Positions 43,113 to 54,922 of a stretch of DNA of 64,000 bases are shown here, piece by piece. Position numbers and translations under genes: made by a program. The DNA lies in NCBI GenBank assembly GCA_007922225.1, contig ML680055.1:3778543-3842542 (forward strand), written 5' to 3'. The notes beneath the pieces are model-generated. The model saw only the letters and a list, made by a program, of their open reading frames with translations, was not told the origin of the DNA and made no database searches. Source of the stretch: Emydura subglobosa (taxonomy: Eukaryota; Chordata; Testudines; Chelidae). How positions within the stretch are numbered: position 1 is the first letter of the stretch; each line of letters opens with the position of its first letter.

Positions 43113-45284
43113 AATGATCCAGGGCAAGGTTTTGATTAACTCTGTGCTGGTTTCATTAGCCCTACGTTGACTTGGGTTTTCACAGACCTGCAACTGGAGA
43201 GCAGAGGGGCGTAGGAGAACGAGACGAAGAATCTGCTTTGCTTCTCCTTTATGTGGGTGTAAATAGGGAACGGGATGGCGTCCCCCCTGGGGTAAATAGG
43301 AGGAGAATCAGGCCCCAGTCAATCAATCAATTAAAAACAACAAAGGAGCCTTCAGAGAATTTTAATTTAAAAAACCTGGGGTTTTTTTAAAGTGAATTTT
43401 GTATGTTCCTGGCAGGTTGCCAGCATCAAATTAGATTTATACACTTAGTACAATTGCAAGTTAATAGACAGCCTTTTTCTTCAGTCGAACCGATACAACC
43501 CCTTTAATGTTTAAGCAAGAAGCGAAATTAGGGATTTAATACCTTTTGCTTTTAAATAACGCAGAAAAGTTTTAAAAACCTCCAGCTGAGCAGAACCCTT
43601 TGCTGGAAGAAACTGTCGGAGTGTCGTGTGTGCATGTGTTCCCTAGAGCTGTACCAATGCAAACAGGAACTGATTTAAGGGCATTGGGCAGATTGAGTCA
43701 ATGGGTGCGTAGATCGGACTGAAAGTGAGAGAAATAAAGCACTTCCCCATCAGGCAGAAAGACATCCCAGAGTTTGTTAAAATGAGGGTCCTGAATTCTT
43801 CATTTGGCCTCAAGGGGTGAAAATAACAGATAATAGGTGATAACCCTCCGTCCTCATCTGCAGCATTTCCCCCCCAGTCCAGCTCTGGGATCCCCACACA
43901 CGTTTTTGTTGATGCCCCCTCCGTCCCAACCTGCAGCTCCTCCAGCTGTCGAGGATGGATGCTGGGAGGAATGGACTTCACACGAACACCTCGCTGAGGC
44001 GAAGGAGGGCCGCTTCCCCGCCTCACTCAGGGTAACTGTCTCAGGCTCTCCGCAGACTCAGGCAGCGGTCAATTGTATTTTCAATCTTTTCTTCCCAACC
44101 AGGAAGGCTCAAAACCTATCTTTGCCTTTAAAATGGAAGCCGAGGGGCTGAGGCAACTGCATGACTCCAGGAGTTGGGGTGAGCACCTGGGCCTTACTCC
44201 AGACATCAGTGTGGACACAGCCACTGAGCAACAGATTGAGATCCCCTACAATGCATTGAACAGCAATCAGATGGTGACAAGCCTCAGTCACTTCCAAGCC
44301 AGGCTGCATTTGAACCAGCCTCCAAAGCAAAAGGCTTCCTGGTCTGCTATTACTGTCCTGAGATATCCAGAGCTGCTGATTAGCAGCTGAGACAGCTGGT
44401 ATAGGATTCTGTCCTTTGATCTGTCCAGTCCTTTGATTCTGTCCAGTGATCTGTATTTTAGATGGGGAATGCCTTTGAGAGACAGATGCTTTCTCCCTCC
44501 ACAATGTGCAAAAGCAGCCGCAAATCCTGCCTCAGCATTCCTGAAACGCCCCTCTCACACCCATGCTAAATTACACTGACCTTTCATTTTCTGAGAAGGC
44601 TGAGAATGGGCCGTTAGTGCTGCAGATTTGGACACAGCTCATGACCATGCAAGCTAGACACAAACACAACAGGTGACCCAGGTGCTGCTGTGTTATTGTG
44701 GAGGTGCTGGTTGCAATGCCATCAGTCAGATGTTTTCAGTGCAGGAAACATCAAAAGTGCACTGAGCACTGTCTGAATTTCTCCCGGTGGATTTGATGGA
44801 AATGGGGTTGATCAGAGAGAATAATAGAAGGTCTAAGTCACCCCTTTTCTGAAGTTTCATATTGGATTGTCTAACCCTTTTTTCAGGCCCCTTGGTAAGA
44901 AAATTAAAGCCTCGAAGAGCTACGTTTTGCTCCACATCTAGCTCCTTATGTGCTTATTGATATATTGATATGATATCAGTTACACACGGGTGATGGGGTG
45001 GTCGTCCGTGTCGTGATTTTTCACTTTAACGGAAAAGAAATACACCAAGGCAAACCTGCTGTGTTTAGCAGTGATGATCCAATCCAGCGAAGCCATTGAT
45101 TAGTGGCTCTGTTGTGCACTGGACAAAGACGGCATTCAAAGGCTGTGGGTTTTCAGCCATTCTTGAGGTGAGTGAAAGAGAACCTAGTCCGGTGTTACTG
45201 AGAATGCTCCCAGACTTTCTTTCCCTGCTATAGTCCAGGTAGGGGCATTTAGGACCAAAGCCAAAAGCCATGCTACTGGGGGGG
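43113..45284. other. Long unrecognised stretch
   Basis: 43400-43600 is AT-rich unique sequence ('CAAATTAGATTTATACACTT', 'GCAAGTTAATAGACAGCC') with the look of a conserved non-coding element. Near 44412-44455 the word 'CTGTCC' with 'TTTGAT' recurs in a tiny imperfect tandem repeat. No gene. Confidence 0.3.
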
Positions 45285-45435
45285 AGCTACTCGGAAAATG
45301 GATATTTTCTATGATCGTCTCGAATGAAAATGCAAAACACAACAACTCTCATTTCAATTTAGAAAATTTCAGACATTGTAAATTTTTGGCCCAAAACCTC
45401 AGAAACAGAAGTATTTGTGCCAACCACCAAGATAT
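45285..45435. mobile_element. Possible 'TAGAGCTGG'-type AT-rich element
   Basis: 'GGAAAATGGATATTTTC', 'CATTTCAATTTAGAAAATTT', 'AATTTTTGGCCCAAAACCTC'; no clear terminus. Confidence 0.35.
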
Positions 45436-45882
45436 TTAGGTCACAACTAGGAGTTGTAATGCCTCATACAGAGGCATAAATGGCTTTTTATTATTATTAT
45501 TTGGAGGGAGCTAGAGTGAAAAAGTAACACAAAAATATCGAACGTTGCTTTCATGAGTAGTTTTGCACGATAACTCAATTTGTACACTTTTAATAAAGGA
45601 AGAGTTCAGGAGCTTCTCTCCCAAATTCAGTGTCCTTTATTTATTATTGCAATCCCTAATTGTGTGGGTCCGTGGTGGTGGGAATAAAGACCCCCCTCCC
45701 AACCTCCAGTTGTCCGTGCCCATGGCATGGGCATTAGTTGGTTTCTCCATGTCCCCATTCTCCTCTATATGCTGGAGTCCCAGCTGGCCTACATCTTCCA
45801 TAATACGCGGTGGTCAGGGACGCCCTTCATGTAACCATCTCCCTTCTCCATGAGAAGAGAACTTGAGATGAGCGAAAGCAGT

Positions 45883-45970
45883 GCATTATGGGAGATATAG
45901 TCTAGTCAGGGATTCCAGCCCTAGAAAATGGGGACACAAGAATCAAACTACAACTCCCATGAGGCACTGC
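45883..45970. repeat. 'ACTACAACTCCCATG' inverted-repeat element
   Basis: 'GTGCATTATGGGAGATATAG' and 'AACTACAACTCCCATGAGGC' are inverted arms about 50 bp apart. Confidence 0.6.
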
Positions 45971-45974
45971 ACCT

Positions 45975-46130
45975 GCCATTTTCAGCTGGAAATTCAGCTG
46001 GAATTGTTTTCATTGAGAAATCAATTTTTTTCTCAGGAAACAGACACTTTTCATGAAAAATTCCATCTAGTGAAAAGTCCAATTTTCTGTCGAGAAACAG
46101 ATTCAATAGAAAATGTCGGTTAGTCCTGTA
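45975..46130. mobile_element. 'TAGAGCTGG'-type AT-rich element
   Basis: 'TTTTCAGCTGGAAATTCAGC', 'CATTGAGAAATCAATTTTTT', 'TTTTCATGAAAAATTCCATC', 'GTCGAGAAACAGATTC'. It sits directly beside the previous element. Confidence 0.5.
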
Positions 46131-46180
46131 GTTGCGACCCCATAACTGTTCACTTTTTAATTCAGTCCATTAGTGTCGGA

Positions 46181-46479
46181 GGCTACGTCGATACTAAAAA
46201 ACAAACCGTGTAGCAGCAAGTCTCAGGGCCAGGCTCCACAAACTTGAGCGCCTGGGGCTTGCGCTATGGGGCGAAAAATAGCAGTGTGGACCTTTTGGAC
46301 TCGGGAGGGAGCGTGGGCTCCGAGACCCTCCCGCTCACTGAGTTTCAGAGCCCAGGCTCCAGCCTGAGCAGGAACGTCTGCACTGCTATTTTCAGCCTTA
46401 TAGCACGAGCCCAAGTCTGCAGACCTGGACTCTGAGACTGGCTAACCTGGGTCTTTTTTGCAGTGTAGATGCACCCTCA
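46181..46479. mobile_element. 'GTCTACACTGCAAAAAA' MITE, near full length
   Basis: Left 'GGCTACGTCGATACTAAAAA' and right 'TTTTTTGCAGTGTAGATGCA' are inverted ends; the GC-rich arms 'GCCTGGGGCTTGCGC' and 'GCACGAGCCCAAGTC', and 'AAAAATAGCAGTGTGGACC' with 'GTCTGCACTGCTATTTTC', are also inverted. The whole copy can fold back on itself. Confidence 0.78.
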
Positions 46480-47920
46480 GAGGGCCTGTATGACTGACAG
46501 GGTCCACGGATGTAGCCCTAGAGAAACAGGCAGGTTCGAAACAAGGCCTTCCTTCTCCCAAGGCTGTAAGGTGTATAAATGATCCTGCTTTACTGCCAAG
46601 TTCATTAGTACAGCATTAGTCTAAATGGCTTTGGCTGGTTTCACACCCTCCATCCCCTTTGGTTCAGACAAGAGCAGCTGGCAGAGATGCTCTAGATCTG
46701 TCTGTTTCTGCATAGAGCAGACAGGAGGGTTTCAGGACGGTATCTGAACCAGGTGGTCACAAAGGAGTAACAATGGTCTCTCTGCTCCCAAGTCAAGGCA
46801 GCACAGAGATGAGCGCTCACAAAGTACACACACACGGCCAACACAAGACATCCACAGCGCTGTGCATACAATGCACACACTTGTGTTCACACACAGTTAG
46901 AACAAGCTTCGGAGACTGGAAACAGATTCTAATCCAAACTGACCAGGGCTGTTGAGTTGAAGTGATCAGGTCTGGCTGGTGAAAGGGCTATGGTTTTATG
47001 CTTGCTTGTTTAGCCCCAAGAAACCCATCACATTGCCTGCAGATTGGACTCTGGACTATTGCTTTCTGTCTGCGAACGCGTCTGGGAACTGAGAGAGACA
47101 AGGCAGGGGTTCCCGAATAGTTACAACCTGTCCAGGTATTCCCAGGATCTTTTTTTGTTGATGTAACTGCCCAAAGAAATTTGTAAAGGTGCTCAGTACT
47201 CATGCCCAGCTGTCCAGTTTTATGGGCTCTGGAGCATAACTGATCTTTTGTACCTCGAAGATGGCAACCCTACTCCTGTAAATAATGAGGATTTAATGTG
47301 AAGGTGGTGGCAGGATTTGTGTGAGGACGTGAGTGAGGAGGAAATCTTTGCAGCTACTGAATGAGAAGCTAGCACTAAACATTCCCTGGTAGAGCACATT
47401 TCTTTCTGCTCCCAGCTGTCTAAATGTTTGTACAATGTGAAGTATCAATCTGATAGAAGGCATTCGATTAACAGTTTCTCTCCTTCAGAAGGGGAGGTGA
47501 GTTCTCTCTCATGCAAATGACTAGCAAGAAAAGCTGCAAAGATATCTCTTCAAATACAACTGTCTTTGGTGATTTGGGGTGTTTTAACAGGCTATGCATA
47601 TTTTGTGATGGTGAATGATGCCAAGTTGACAATACCAGAATGCAGAATCCAGGGAACAGACCAGTGGCGAGGAAAACCCCAAATTGATGATTATTTCAGC
47701 TAAGTGGCAGAGCCAAGATAAGAACACAAGTTTCCCAGCCTACTTCCCTATCTACCGGATTATATGATCTCCAAAGGTAGCAAGCTGAGACTGTGAAGAA
47801 TGCAGGAGCTCCCCAAAGCTGCAATTTTCAGGGATCTGGACTGACTCCAGGACAACTCTGGAGATGTGTGAATCTAAGCAGGTTAAAAATGGGGTTTTGG
47901 AATGTGGTGCAAATTAGAGC
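46480..47920. other. Unrecognised stretch
   Basis: Short CA-rich patches at 46826-46836 and 46872-46895. No gene. Confidence 0.35.
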
Positions 47921-47924
47921 TGAG

Positions 47925-48165
47925 CAAAATTTGTTGTGGAAATAGGTTTTCAGCCCATCAGAACAACTGAAACTATTCTCAAGTTCAAGTTGAATTTAGC
48001 AAATAGCTTTGCCTAGAAAAAAAAAAAAAGAAGAAAAACTTTGTAATGTTGAAATGTTCCAGTTGGGCAGTTCTGAAACAAAACATTTCAACTTTTTATT
48101 TTGGAATTTGTCTATTTTTTAATAAATCATTTAAAAAAGGAACAATGCCCCCTCCCCCCATTTCA
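47925..48165. mobile_element. 'TAGAGCTGG'-type AT-rich element
   Basis: 'AAATTAGAGCTGAGCAAAAT' is the left terminus; then 'GAAATAGGTTTTCAGCCCAT', an A13 run near 48018, and 'AAACATTTCAACTTTTTATT'. The right end is unclear. Confidence 0.6.
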
Positions 48166-48477
48166 TTACCAGTCGATCGACAAACCACAACAATCCTGCT
48201 TTGAACCTCAGCTGCGCTAATGCACAAGAAACTTAACCTACCCTTAGCTATGCAGCAGACAGGTCATCACCGAGGATCGAAAACCTGCTGCCAGAGTAAA
48301 TAGATTCTCCTCTGTTGGCTTGCAGCCAGTAGCTGACTCAACAACTTCTCCATGGGGCTGCCCTCCTAAGTGTGGGATACCCTGGTGGAAGGCCAGTGCA
48401 ATTATGCTGGAGTCAGTGGAGTTGCTCCAGGCTTACAGTGGAGTAATGGAGAAGTGGGCTCATAGTCTAGCATGCTG

Positions 48478-48560
48478 ATAGTAATAATACCTAGCTCTTA
48501 GACAGCACTTTTTTTTTATAGATCTCAAAGCACTCCACCGTTTTTAATAAAGGACTCGAA
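48478..48560 (-). mobile_element. CORE-SINE 3' body, reverse orientation
   Basis: 'ATAATACCTAGCTCTTAGAC', 'AGCACTTTTTTTTTATAGAT', 'CTCAAAGCACTCCACC'. About 80 bp. Confidence 0.7.
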
Positions 48561-49177
48561 TGGCTGGCGACGCTCATGTCGGGGTCTACTTACACCACCA
48601 GCCCCAGCTGCAAACCTAGTTCCAGCTGCTGACTTCCTGCGGGATTTACTTGACAATGAGATTCGCCAATAACCCTGGGCTTTGGTTTACAAGGGTGAGA
48701 AGTGAACGAGCCCCCTCAGGTTTGCGTGGACCCTGCATCTACACATCCAACCATTGACAGTCCCCACCTCCAGGATCCCCCCTCCTCTTAATGCAGATAT
48801 GGTGGGTGTGGTGGGAGGTACCTTGCGATCCTCTGTAAGAAAGGACGGGAGGGGAGCCAGCTGCAGGAGAAGGTTTGCCACCTTCCCCTTCCCAGCTCTG
48901 CCAACAGCCTTAACTCATGCACTCCTGAATTTGGCCAGCAAGGGCTGAGGCTTGTGAGTTCAGTTGTTCTTGAACCCAGCCCTGTTCCAAGGCCTTAGGT
49001 AGTCAGAGTCCAACATGGAGGCAGCTCTGTTTGCAGATTTGGCATGGATACATTTCCCGCCAGTCAAGCGCTAATCCTGCTAAATCAAAGAATTAAAGCT
49101 AGAGATGGTCTTAAACCACAGAACCCAGATCTGAATGCTTCTCAGCTTGCAGGTTGTCAGGAACCCAAACTCAGTGG
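48561..49177. other. Unrecognised stretch
   Basis: No gene or named repeat. Confidence 0.35.
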
Positions 49178-49385
49178 TTGTCTACACTCAGCTATGCACA
49201 CGGTTTAGGGCAAACCAGGGCAAACTCTTGTGTGGACATGATTATTATGGTTTAGTTTCAGCCTGTTTCTAGAGACTTAAGATAAATTGTAATAAGCCTG
49301 CTTTTCAACCTGAATAAAAGCATCCACACAGCCTTTTGCACTGGTTTAATTCAACAGGTTCAAATCACAGCTCTAGTGAAACCTC
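49178..49385. mobile_element. 'GTCTACACT' MITE
   Basis: 'GGTTGTCTACACTCAGCTAT' left; 'GTGTGGACATGATTATTATG' inside; 'GCATCCACACAGCCTTTTGC', 'ACTGGTTTAATTCAACAGG' and 'CAGCTCTAGTGAAACC' right. Confidence 0.6.
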
Positions 49386-50411
49386 TGGAAGCGTTCCTGT
49401 TCCAGCCGGACATCTGCTACTTCACTGAAAGGAGAATCTCCATTGTCTAGTAGCGTGCACACACACACATATAAACCCACAGCCTTTCTTTATTAAATCA
49501 AGGGATTTTCTCAAGAGCCTCAAATATTCGATCATGCCTCTTACTATGAATAGTCAAGTGATTCAGCAGAAAAATCAGTGCAAATAGCAAAAAAACCCAA
49601 AAACATTTCTTTAAAAAAATGTTCTGGCAGATCCAAGCCTCCGGACTCACTGTAACAATGTTAAAGTATCACAATACACATTCCAAATATTTCACCAATT
49701 CTGACGCTGATGGGGTATGCACACAAATGTACGCACACCCCAGTTCAGAGAGTTTAAGGCCAAAAAAAAACAAAACTAGGCACTGACCTCTACCAAGTGT
49801 CTTCAGACAAAGATGATTAACCCTGACACGGTTACAAAAAATCCAATCCCCGTTCTCACTGGCAGGGAGGTGGGAATAGGGCAGGCAGCCAATCAAATAG
49901 ACCGAGGCAGGAGGGGTTCCTCTAGGCATGGCTGAAATTCACAAGAAAGCTGGAGCTTCATGCATCATTGTCAAAATCCTGTGACTCCTAAATAAACTTG
50001 CCTCACTTGGCAAGCAAAATAAGCCATGCCAGCAGAAGTACTTTTACACTGGTTTGACTGCGTCTAATACTAGAACTTGTGCCATTTTGCCATGATAGAA
50101 ATGTTGTAAATAAAACTCACACCCCTGACCAACAGTGCTACACTAGCAGAATTTTCTAGCCTAGACCTTTCTCTACTCTCTGGTTCCATATGCTGTTTTT
50201 CATACCCATCTTTTGCCATCTTATCACGGTGGAATTCTCTTCATCTCCTTCCACGAGACAGACTTTTCCTCAGTGCTGGACAAACTTGAAAAGATTCAAA
50301 GCTTTAGTCTGAACACCCCTCTGAGTCTCTTCCTTACAGACAGAGAACTGGATTCCAGTTGTAAAATTCAGATGCAGGCTGGCATTTCAGAGTTTGGGGA
50401 TTCATGATTCA
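49386..50411. other. Unrecognised stretch
   Basis: A short CA run at 49459-49470. 50040-50160 ('TACACTGGTTTGACTGCGTC', 'CAACAGTGCTACACTAGCAG') might be another worn MITE. No gene. Confidence 0.35.
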
Positions 50412-50705
50412 TACATGTTTAAAGTCAGAAGAGACCATTATGATAATTCGATCTTTCATCCCAAACAACACAGCCTGGAGAATTTCACCTAGAGATTCTT
50501 GTACAACCCCCTGGACTTGCAGTTGAACTACAGTATATCTTTTAGAAAGACAGACACTCTTGCTTTGATACCAAGCTGTGGTGAATTGCTCACATTTCTT
50601 GCAATAGTTAATTATCATCATTGTTAAAATTTGCACTTTATTTCCAGTTTACATTTTTCTAGCTTCAGCCCTAACCCACTAGATCTTATTTATGACCTTT
50701 CCATT
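50412..50705 (-). mobile_element. CR1 LINE 3' part, reverse orientation
   Basis: 'GTCAGAAGAGACCATTATGA', 'TATCTTTTAGAAAGACAGAC', 'CAATAGTTAATTATCATCAT', 'TTTGCACTTTATTTCCAGTT', 'TTTTCTAGCTTCAGCCC' give, in reverse, the 3' end of the CR1 subgroup seen at 11.7 kb. Confidence 0.78.
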
Positions 50706-51439
50706 TCAATAGTTCTGCAGGAAGAGGATGATTTGTTTTGTTCTATGGAAGCTCAATGTTATTCAGTGGAGTTCATCTTATATGAGAGGTGAAAATTCTG
50801 TTTCCCAGAATTGCATGGCACTATGGATGTGATGATGATTGTGTATGATTCATGGCAATGAGGATGGGATAAGAACCTGAACGGAACAGAATATATTATT
50901 TGAATATGTATCTATTTTGGCTCATAGCCAACATCAAAAAGTGCCAAAACACATGAAATAAAAAGGTCCCATATCTTTTCTGAACCACATTTGTTTGAGT
51001 TCAAGTTTTTTCTTCTTTCCTCAGAACTGGTTTTCACACCCAACCTTTGGAAATCAAAAGGAACAACAAAAGGGAAGGGTTATCTTGCGGCTGAAGCAGA
51101 GAACTCCAGGGGAGTGCAATGCATACAGCTATGTACCTGTTATGATTTCACCTTCTGTGCATTGCAACATTAGATTTTTCCATGCCTGTAGGGACAGATT
51201 CCATTTTATGAAGCAGAAGCGACATAGCACGTTACAGAGAAATCGCAGAAATCATGTCCTCATAGGGCTGCCTTCTTGGCCAACTGAAGGAATTGAAGCA
51301 GGGACTATTGGAGATGTATGCATAAGTTTCTACAGCTTGGGCTAAAGAGCCAGGCTCTGTAGCCCTGACTGTATCCAATTCACAACCTCTGCCCCCGTAA
51401 TCTACAATGAAGGCAATTCAGAATGAAATTGATGGTCCT
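50706..51439. other. Unrecognised stretch
   Basis: No gene; a 116-codon plus frame (50995-51345) has no motif. Confidence 0.35.
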
Positions 51440-52190
51440 CCTTTAACCTTGAGCTTGGCTTGTTTAACCTAACGAAAAGAAGGCTGAGGGGAGATTTGAT
51501 TGCTAAATACATCAGAGAGATAAATACCTGGGAGGGAGAGGAGTTATTTAAGTTCAACACCAATGTGGACACAAGAACTAATGGATATAAACTGGCCGTC
51601 AGGAAGTTTAAACTTGAAATTAGATGTAGGTTTCTAACCATCAGAGGAGTGAATTTCTGGAACAGCCTTCCAAGGGGAGCAGTGGGGACAACAAACTTAG
51701 CTGGCTTCAAAACTGACCTTGATACGTTTATAGAGGGGATTGTCTGATGGGACAGTCTAGTTTGACAATTGACTGATCTTTAACTATTAGCGGTAAATAT
51801 GTCCAATGGCCTGTGATGGGACGTTTGATGTGGTGGGTTCTGAATTACTACAAAGAATTCTTTCTTGGGTGTCTGGCTGGTGAATCCTGCCCACATGCTC
51901 AGGGTTTAGCTGATCACCATATTTGGGGTCGGGAAGGAATTTTCCCCCAAGGCAGATTGTCAGAGGGCCTGAGGGTTTTTCACCTTCTTCTATAGCATGG
52001 GTCACTTGCTGGTGGATTCTCTGTACCCTGAAGTCTTTAAATCATTATTTGAGGACTTCAGTAACTCACTCTTAGGTTAGGGTCTATTACAGGAGTGGGT
52101 GGGTGAAGTTCTGTGGCCTGTGTTGTGCAGGTCAGACTAGATGATCATAATGGTCCCTTCTGACCTTATAGTCTATGAGAACTTTGTGAT
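51440..52190 (+). mobile_element. CR1 LINE, ORF2 C-terminus and complete 3' UTR
   Basis: An intact frame to 51747 encodes KRRLRGDLIAKYIREINTWE, KLAVRKFKLEIRCRFLTIRG, VNFWNSLPRGAV and a terminal DTFIEGIV. The UTR runs 'GTGATGGGACGTTTGATGTG', 'CACATGCTCAGGGTTTAGCT', 'GGGGTCGGGAAGGAATTTTC' and ends 'CAGACTAGATGATCATAATG', 'GTCCCTTCTGACCTTATAGT'. This is the best-preserved CR1 3' end in the window. It shares its subgroup with 18.7 kb; the reverse-oriented copy at 35.8 kb has a similar terminus. Confidence 0.9.
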
Positions 52191-52194
52191 ACCC

Positions 52195-52470
52195 GGGTTT
52201 CATTCCCTGCTCTGCCACAGACTTCCTGTATGACCTTGGGCAAGTTACATAGGCCCAGATCTTCCAAGACATTTAGGCTGCTAACTTCTTTTGAAATTCT
52301 CCTAAATACCTTGGAGGATGTGGGCCTTACCCTCTCTGCACCTTAGTTGCCCATCTGTACAATGGGGATAATAATATGTCCCAACCTCCCAGGATGGCTG
52401 TGAAGCTGAATTAATTAATATCTGCAAAATGCATTGGGATGGGAGGAGGGAATGTGCTGTATAGGAATGC
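52195..52470 (+). mobile_element. MIR/CORE-type SINE with a nested palindrome
   Basis: 'CCCGGGTTTCATTCCCTGCT', 'CTGTATGACCTTGGGCAAGT' then an interruption (52250-52326), then 'TACCCTCTCTGCACCTTAGT', 'CATCTGTACAATGGGGATAA' and 'GGCTGTGAAGCTGAATTAAT'. Confidence 0.8.
52250..52326. repeat. Nearly complete small palindromic MITE inside a SINE
   Basis: Arms 'GGCCCAGATCTTCCAAGACA' and 'CCTTGGAGGATGTGGGCC' pair with 'TTTAGG'/'CCTAAA' inside them and a centre at 'CTTCTTTTGAAATTC'. About 77 bp. It splits the SINE between its CTTGGGCAAGT and CTCTCTG words. Confidence 0.75.
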
Positions 52471-54299
52471 AGCGTAGTTGGATGGTCTGATGCAGACGCA
52501 GAGAGAGCTCTTTTTTTGCTCCGCATTAGCTCTTTCAATTTGTGGTTTGGTGCTGTCACTGTGATTAGCTAAATACCCATTCTAATTCTGAATTCTGATC
52601 CCGCTCATAAAAAGGCTTTTAAAAAAAAGTAATTCTAAGTGAAATAATTACTTTGGGGATTAAAAAAGTGATGTGACAATGCAGCACAAGTAAGAAACAC
52701 AGCTTCGCTTTTAAATATGCCTGTAATAACTGCTTAGCGCCACGATGTGCTGCGGAGTTCTTGCACACTGCCTCTGCCTGCAAAAAGGGCTGTGCACCAG
52801 CCCCCACAGACCAGAGACAGGGAAGTGTCGGGATGTGGGAGGGGTCATGTAAAAATATGGGCCCAATGGGGCTGTAGCAAGATGTATAGCTGCTGTAGAG
52901 TGACAGCAGTCATTGCTCTGTCCCACAAGCTGGAGTAGCGCTGATAACGGTCACAGTGCAGACCCCCCAACCTGCCCATGGTGGTTCACTTGGTGCAATG
53001 TGCATTTCTGCAGAGAGGGGTAAGTGGATTTCATCCAGGATGTTTATGACAACATCAACTCAGGCAGGGAAAAAACCATGATTTCCAGCACAGGATGCAG
53101 AGGGTCAGTGAAGGAGGAAGCCTTTTCTGAGTTTTGTTTTCTTTCTTTCCTTTGTTTTCTGAGCAACGTTTGCTTTGCTCGGAGATGGAATTACTGCTCT
53201 GGGATCACAAACAATTTCTAGGGAAATGTTATTTGCCAAGGCACCGAGCCCCTCCTTTCAGTCCCTTTGCATCACGGGGGCCGTTCCACTTAAGCATTTG
53301 GACAATGGCACTAAAATACAGCTGACTGAAAGTGCAACTTTGATGTCATGGCCATATTTTCACTTCAAAAATACAAGCTCAGTGTAGCACAAAAGGGTAT
53401 AATTACCATTTCAGACAAATATGTTAATTGGATGCAGTGTATTATGGCTGTGACAGTGCCCGCCTCATGTGAAATGGGTGTAAAATATATATATTACAGG
53501 GAAACGTAGGGCTGCTGTTTCTTTTTCTCTCTTCCTCCCTAGCAGAAGAATAGCTGCTAGGCTAAAGCAAGAAGAGGAAAAACTTGCTGTTAAAGGAAGA
53601 GGGGGTGAAATTGCAAAGGGTCAGATTCAAGGATTTAAAGAAATATCTTCTTTAATCCAGGAGGAAAACGTAGTATCTTATAAACCAGTCACCTCGTAGG
53701 CAAAAACTAATTCATTAGTTCATCACATCGATTCCTTTTGGAGGAAGATTGGAAAATAATCAGAAATATGTTAATGTGCCATTTGTTTATTTCCCTCTAA
53801 TTCCATCTGGGGAAAATAAGATCTGCCCCTCAGATATGTTTCGAACATATTTGTCAGAGGTGTTTAGATCTTGAAGAAGACATTTTCCTGCTTCTTGAAA
53901 AGACATCCATTATTCCTACCTGTGAACCTTCATAGGAGGTGAATCAAGATATTTTTTTTTTCCAAGGGGAGCTAAGATTGTCTCTGCTCCATCCCCTCCA
54001 AATATCTTAAAGTGAATTCTCATTGTTGTTTTTCCTTTCAAGATCTTCTCTTCATCATAATTGAATTCTAAAATTACCCAGACAAAGGGATGGAGGTTTG
54101 ATTTTGTGGGTTTAAAGAACTGATGTTTCTAGATGGTGCCCATGTTGCTCCTGTATCTTGCTTCTATCTTGAAGAGAAAAAATATATGGGGTGAAATTCT
54201 CACCTGTGCAGAGGGCTATGCACTAATTTGGTCCTACTTAAAATCCTTCTATGGGCCAAATGCACAGGGATGAATTCCATGCTAGGATGAATTTAAGAC
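52471..54299. other. Mostly unique AT-rich stretch, possible conserved non-coding element
   Basis: No gene. 52615-52770 ('AAGTGAAATAATTACTTTGG') and 53650-53840 ('CTAATTCATTAGTTCATCAC', 'ATATGTTAATGTGCCATTTG') are AT-rich, repeat-free and contain ATTA words. Confidence 0.25.
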
Positions 54300-54388
54300 T
54301 CTGATCCTATAAGCCTTGAAAATTCAAGTAGTCCTTACTCACACAATAAATCCCATTGAATTCCAAGGCAACTACAGGTGCTCAGCAC
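54300..54388. repeat. Worn small palindromic element
   Basis: 'CTGATCCTATAAGCCTTGAA', 'AGTCCTTACTCACACAATAA', 'ATCCCATTGAATTCCAAGGC' resemble one arm and the centre of the 'ACTCACGTGAGTAGTCCCATTG' palindromes. Confidence 0.45.
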
Positions 54389-54784
54389 ATCTGAAAACCA
54401 TGTCTCTTTCTGCTCAGCTGCCCAAGTGTGGATTTAATTGCCTATTAACTTTAGGCACCCAAGTTTTCCAGTTTGAGTCTACGTTCTTGTCATGATGCCT
54501 TCAGTGATATGGGCAAAGCCCAGTCCTCTAGATTCCAGTTGACTACATTAAGTTCATTAAGTTAGAAAGTTGCATATGTGTATTTTATGGCCCAGATTGC
54601 ACTTCACTTGTCAGTAGAATAGAACAGCTGGTCAACTGGAGACTTCTTTGGCTTTGGAGAGCTAAGACATTAAATAGAAAGGTACTTGAGAGTTCTTCCC
54701 CTACTCCTGTGTTGGTTTGGTGAGTACAGTACAACCCTCACTGGTCATATTGTCCTGAGTCAAATTAAGAAAGTGGGGTTGTCT

Positions 54785-54922
54785 TGCATTGAGACAGTGT
54801 GGCCTAGTGGTTAGAGCTCTCGCGTGGTACTCAGGGTGCCTGCATTCTATTCATGGCTGTACCACTGACCTGCTGGGTGTGACCCTAAGCAAGTCACTTT
54901 TCCCTCTCTGGGCCACAGTTTC
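54785..54922 (+). mobile_element. MIR-type SINE, 5' half (split copy)
   Basis: 'GTGTGGCCTAGTGGTTAGAG' (A-box region), 'GTACCACTGACCTGCTGGGT', 'CTAAGCAAGTCACTTTTCCC', 'GGGCCACAGTTTCC'. It breaks off where CCATCTGTAAAATGG is expected. Confidence 0.82.

Noticed and set aside
51460..51747. 95-codon intact plus frame that could look like a small gene
   Set aside because: It is the C-terminus of CR1 ORF2 (motifs KRRLRGD and FWNSLPRGAV), followed by the CR1 3' UTR.
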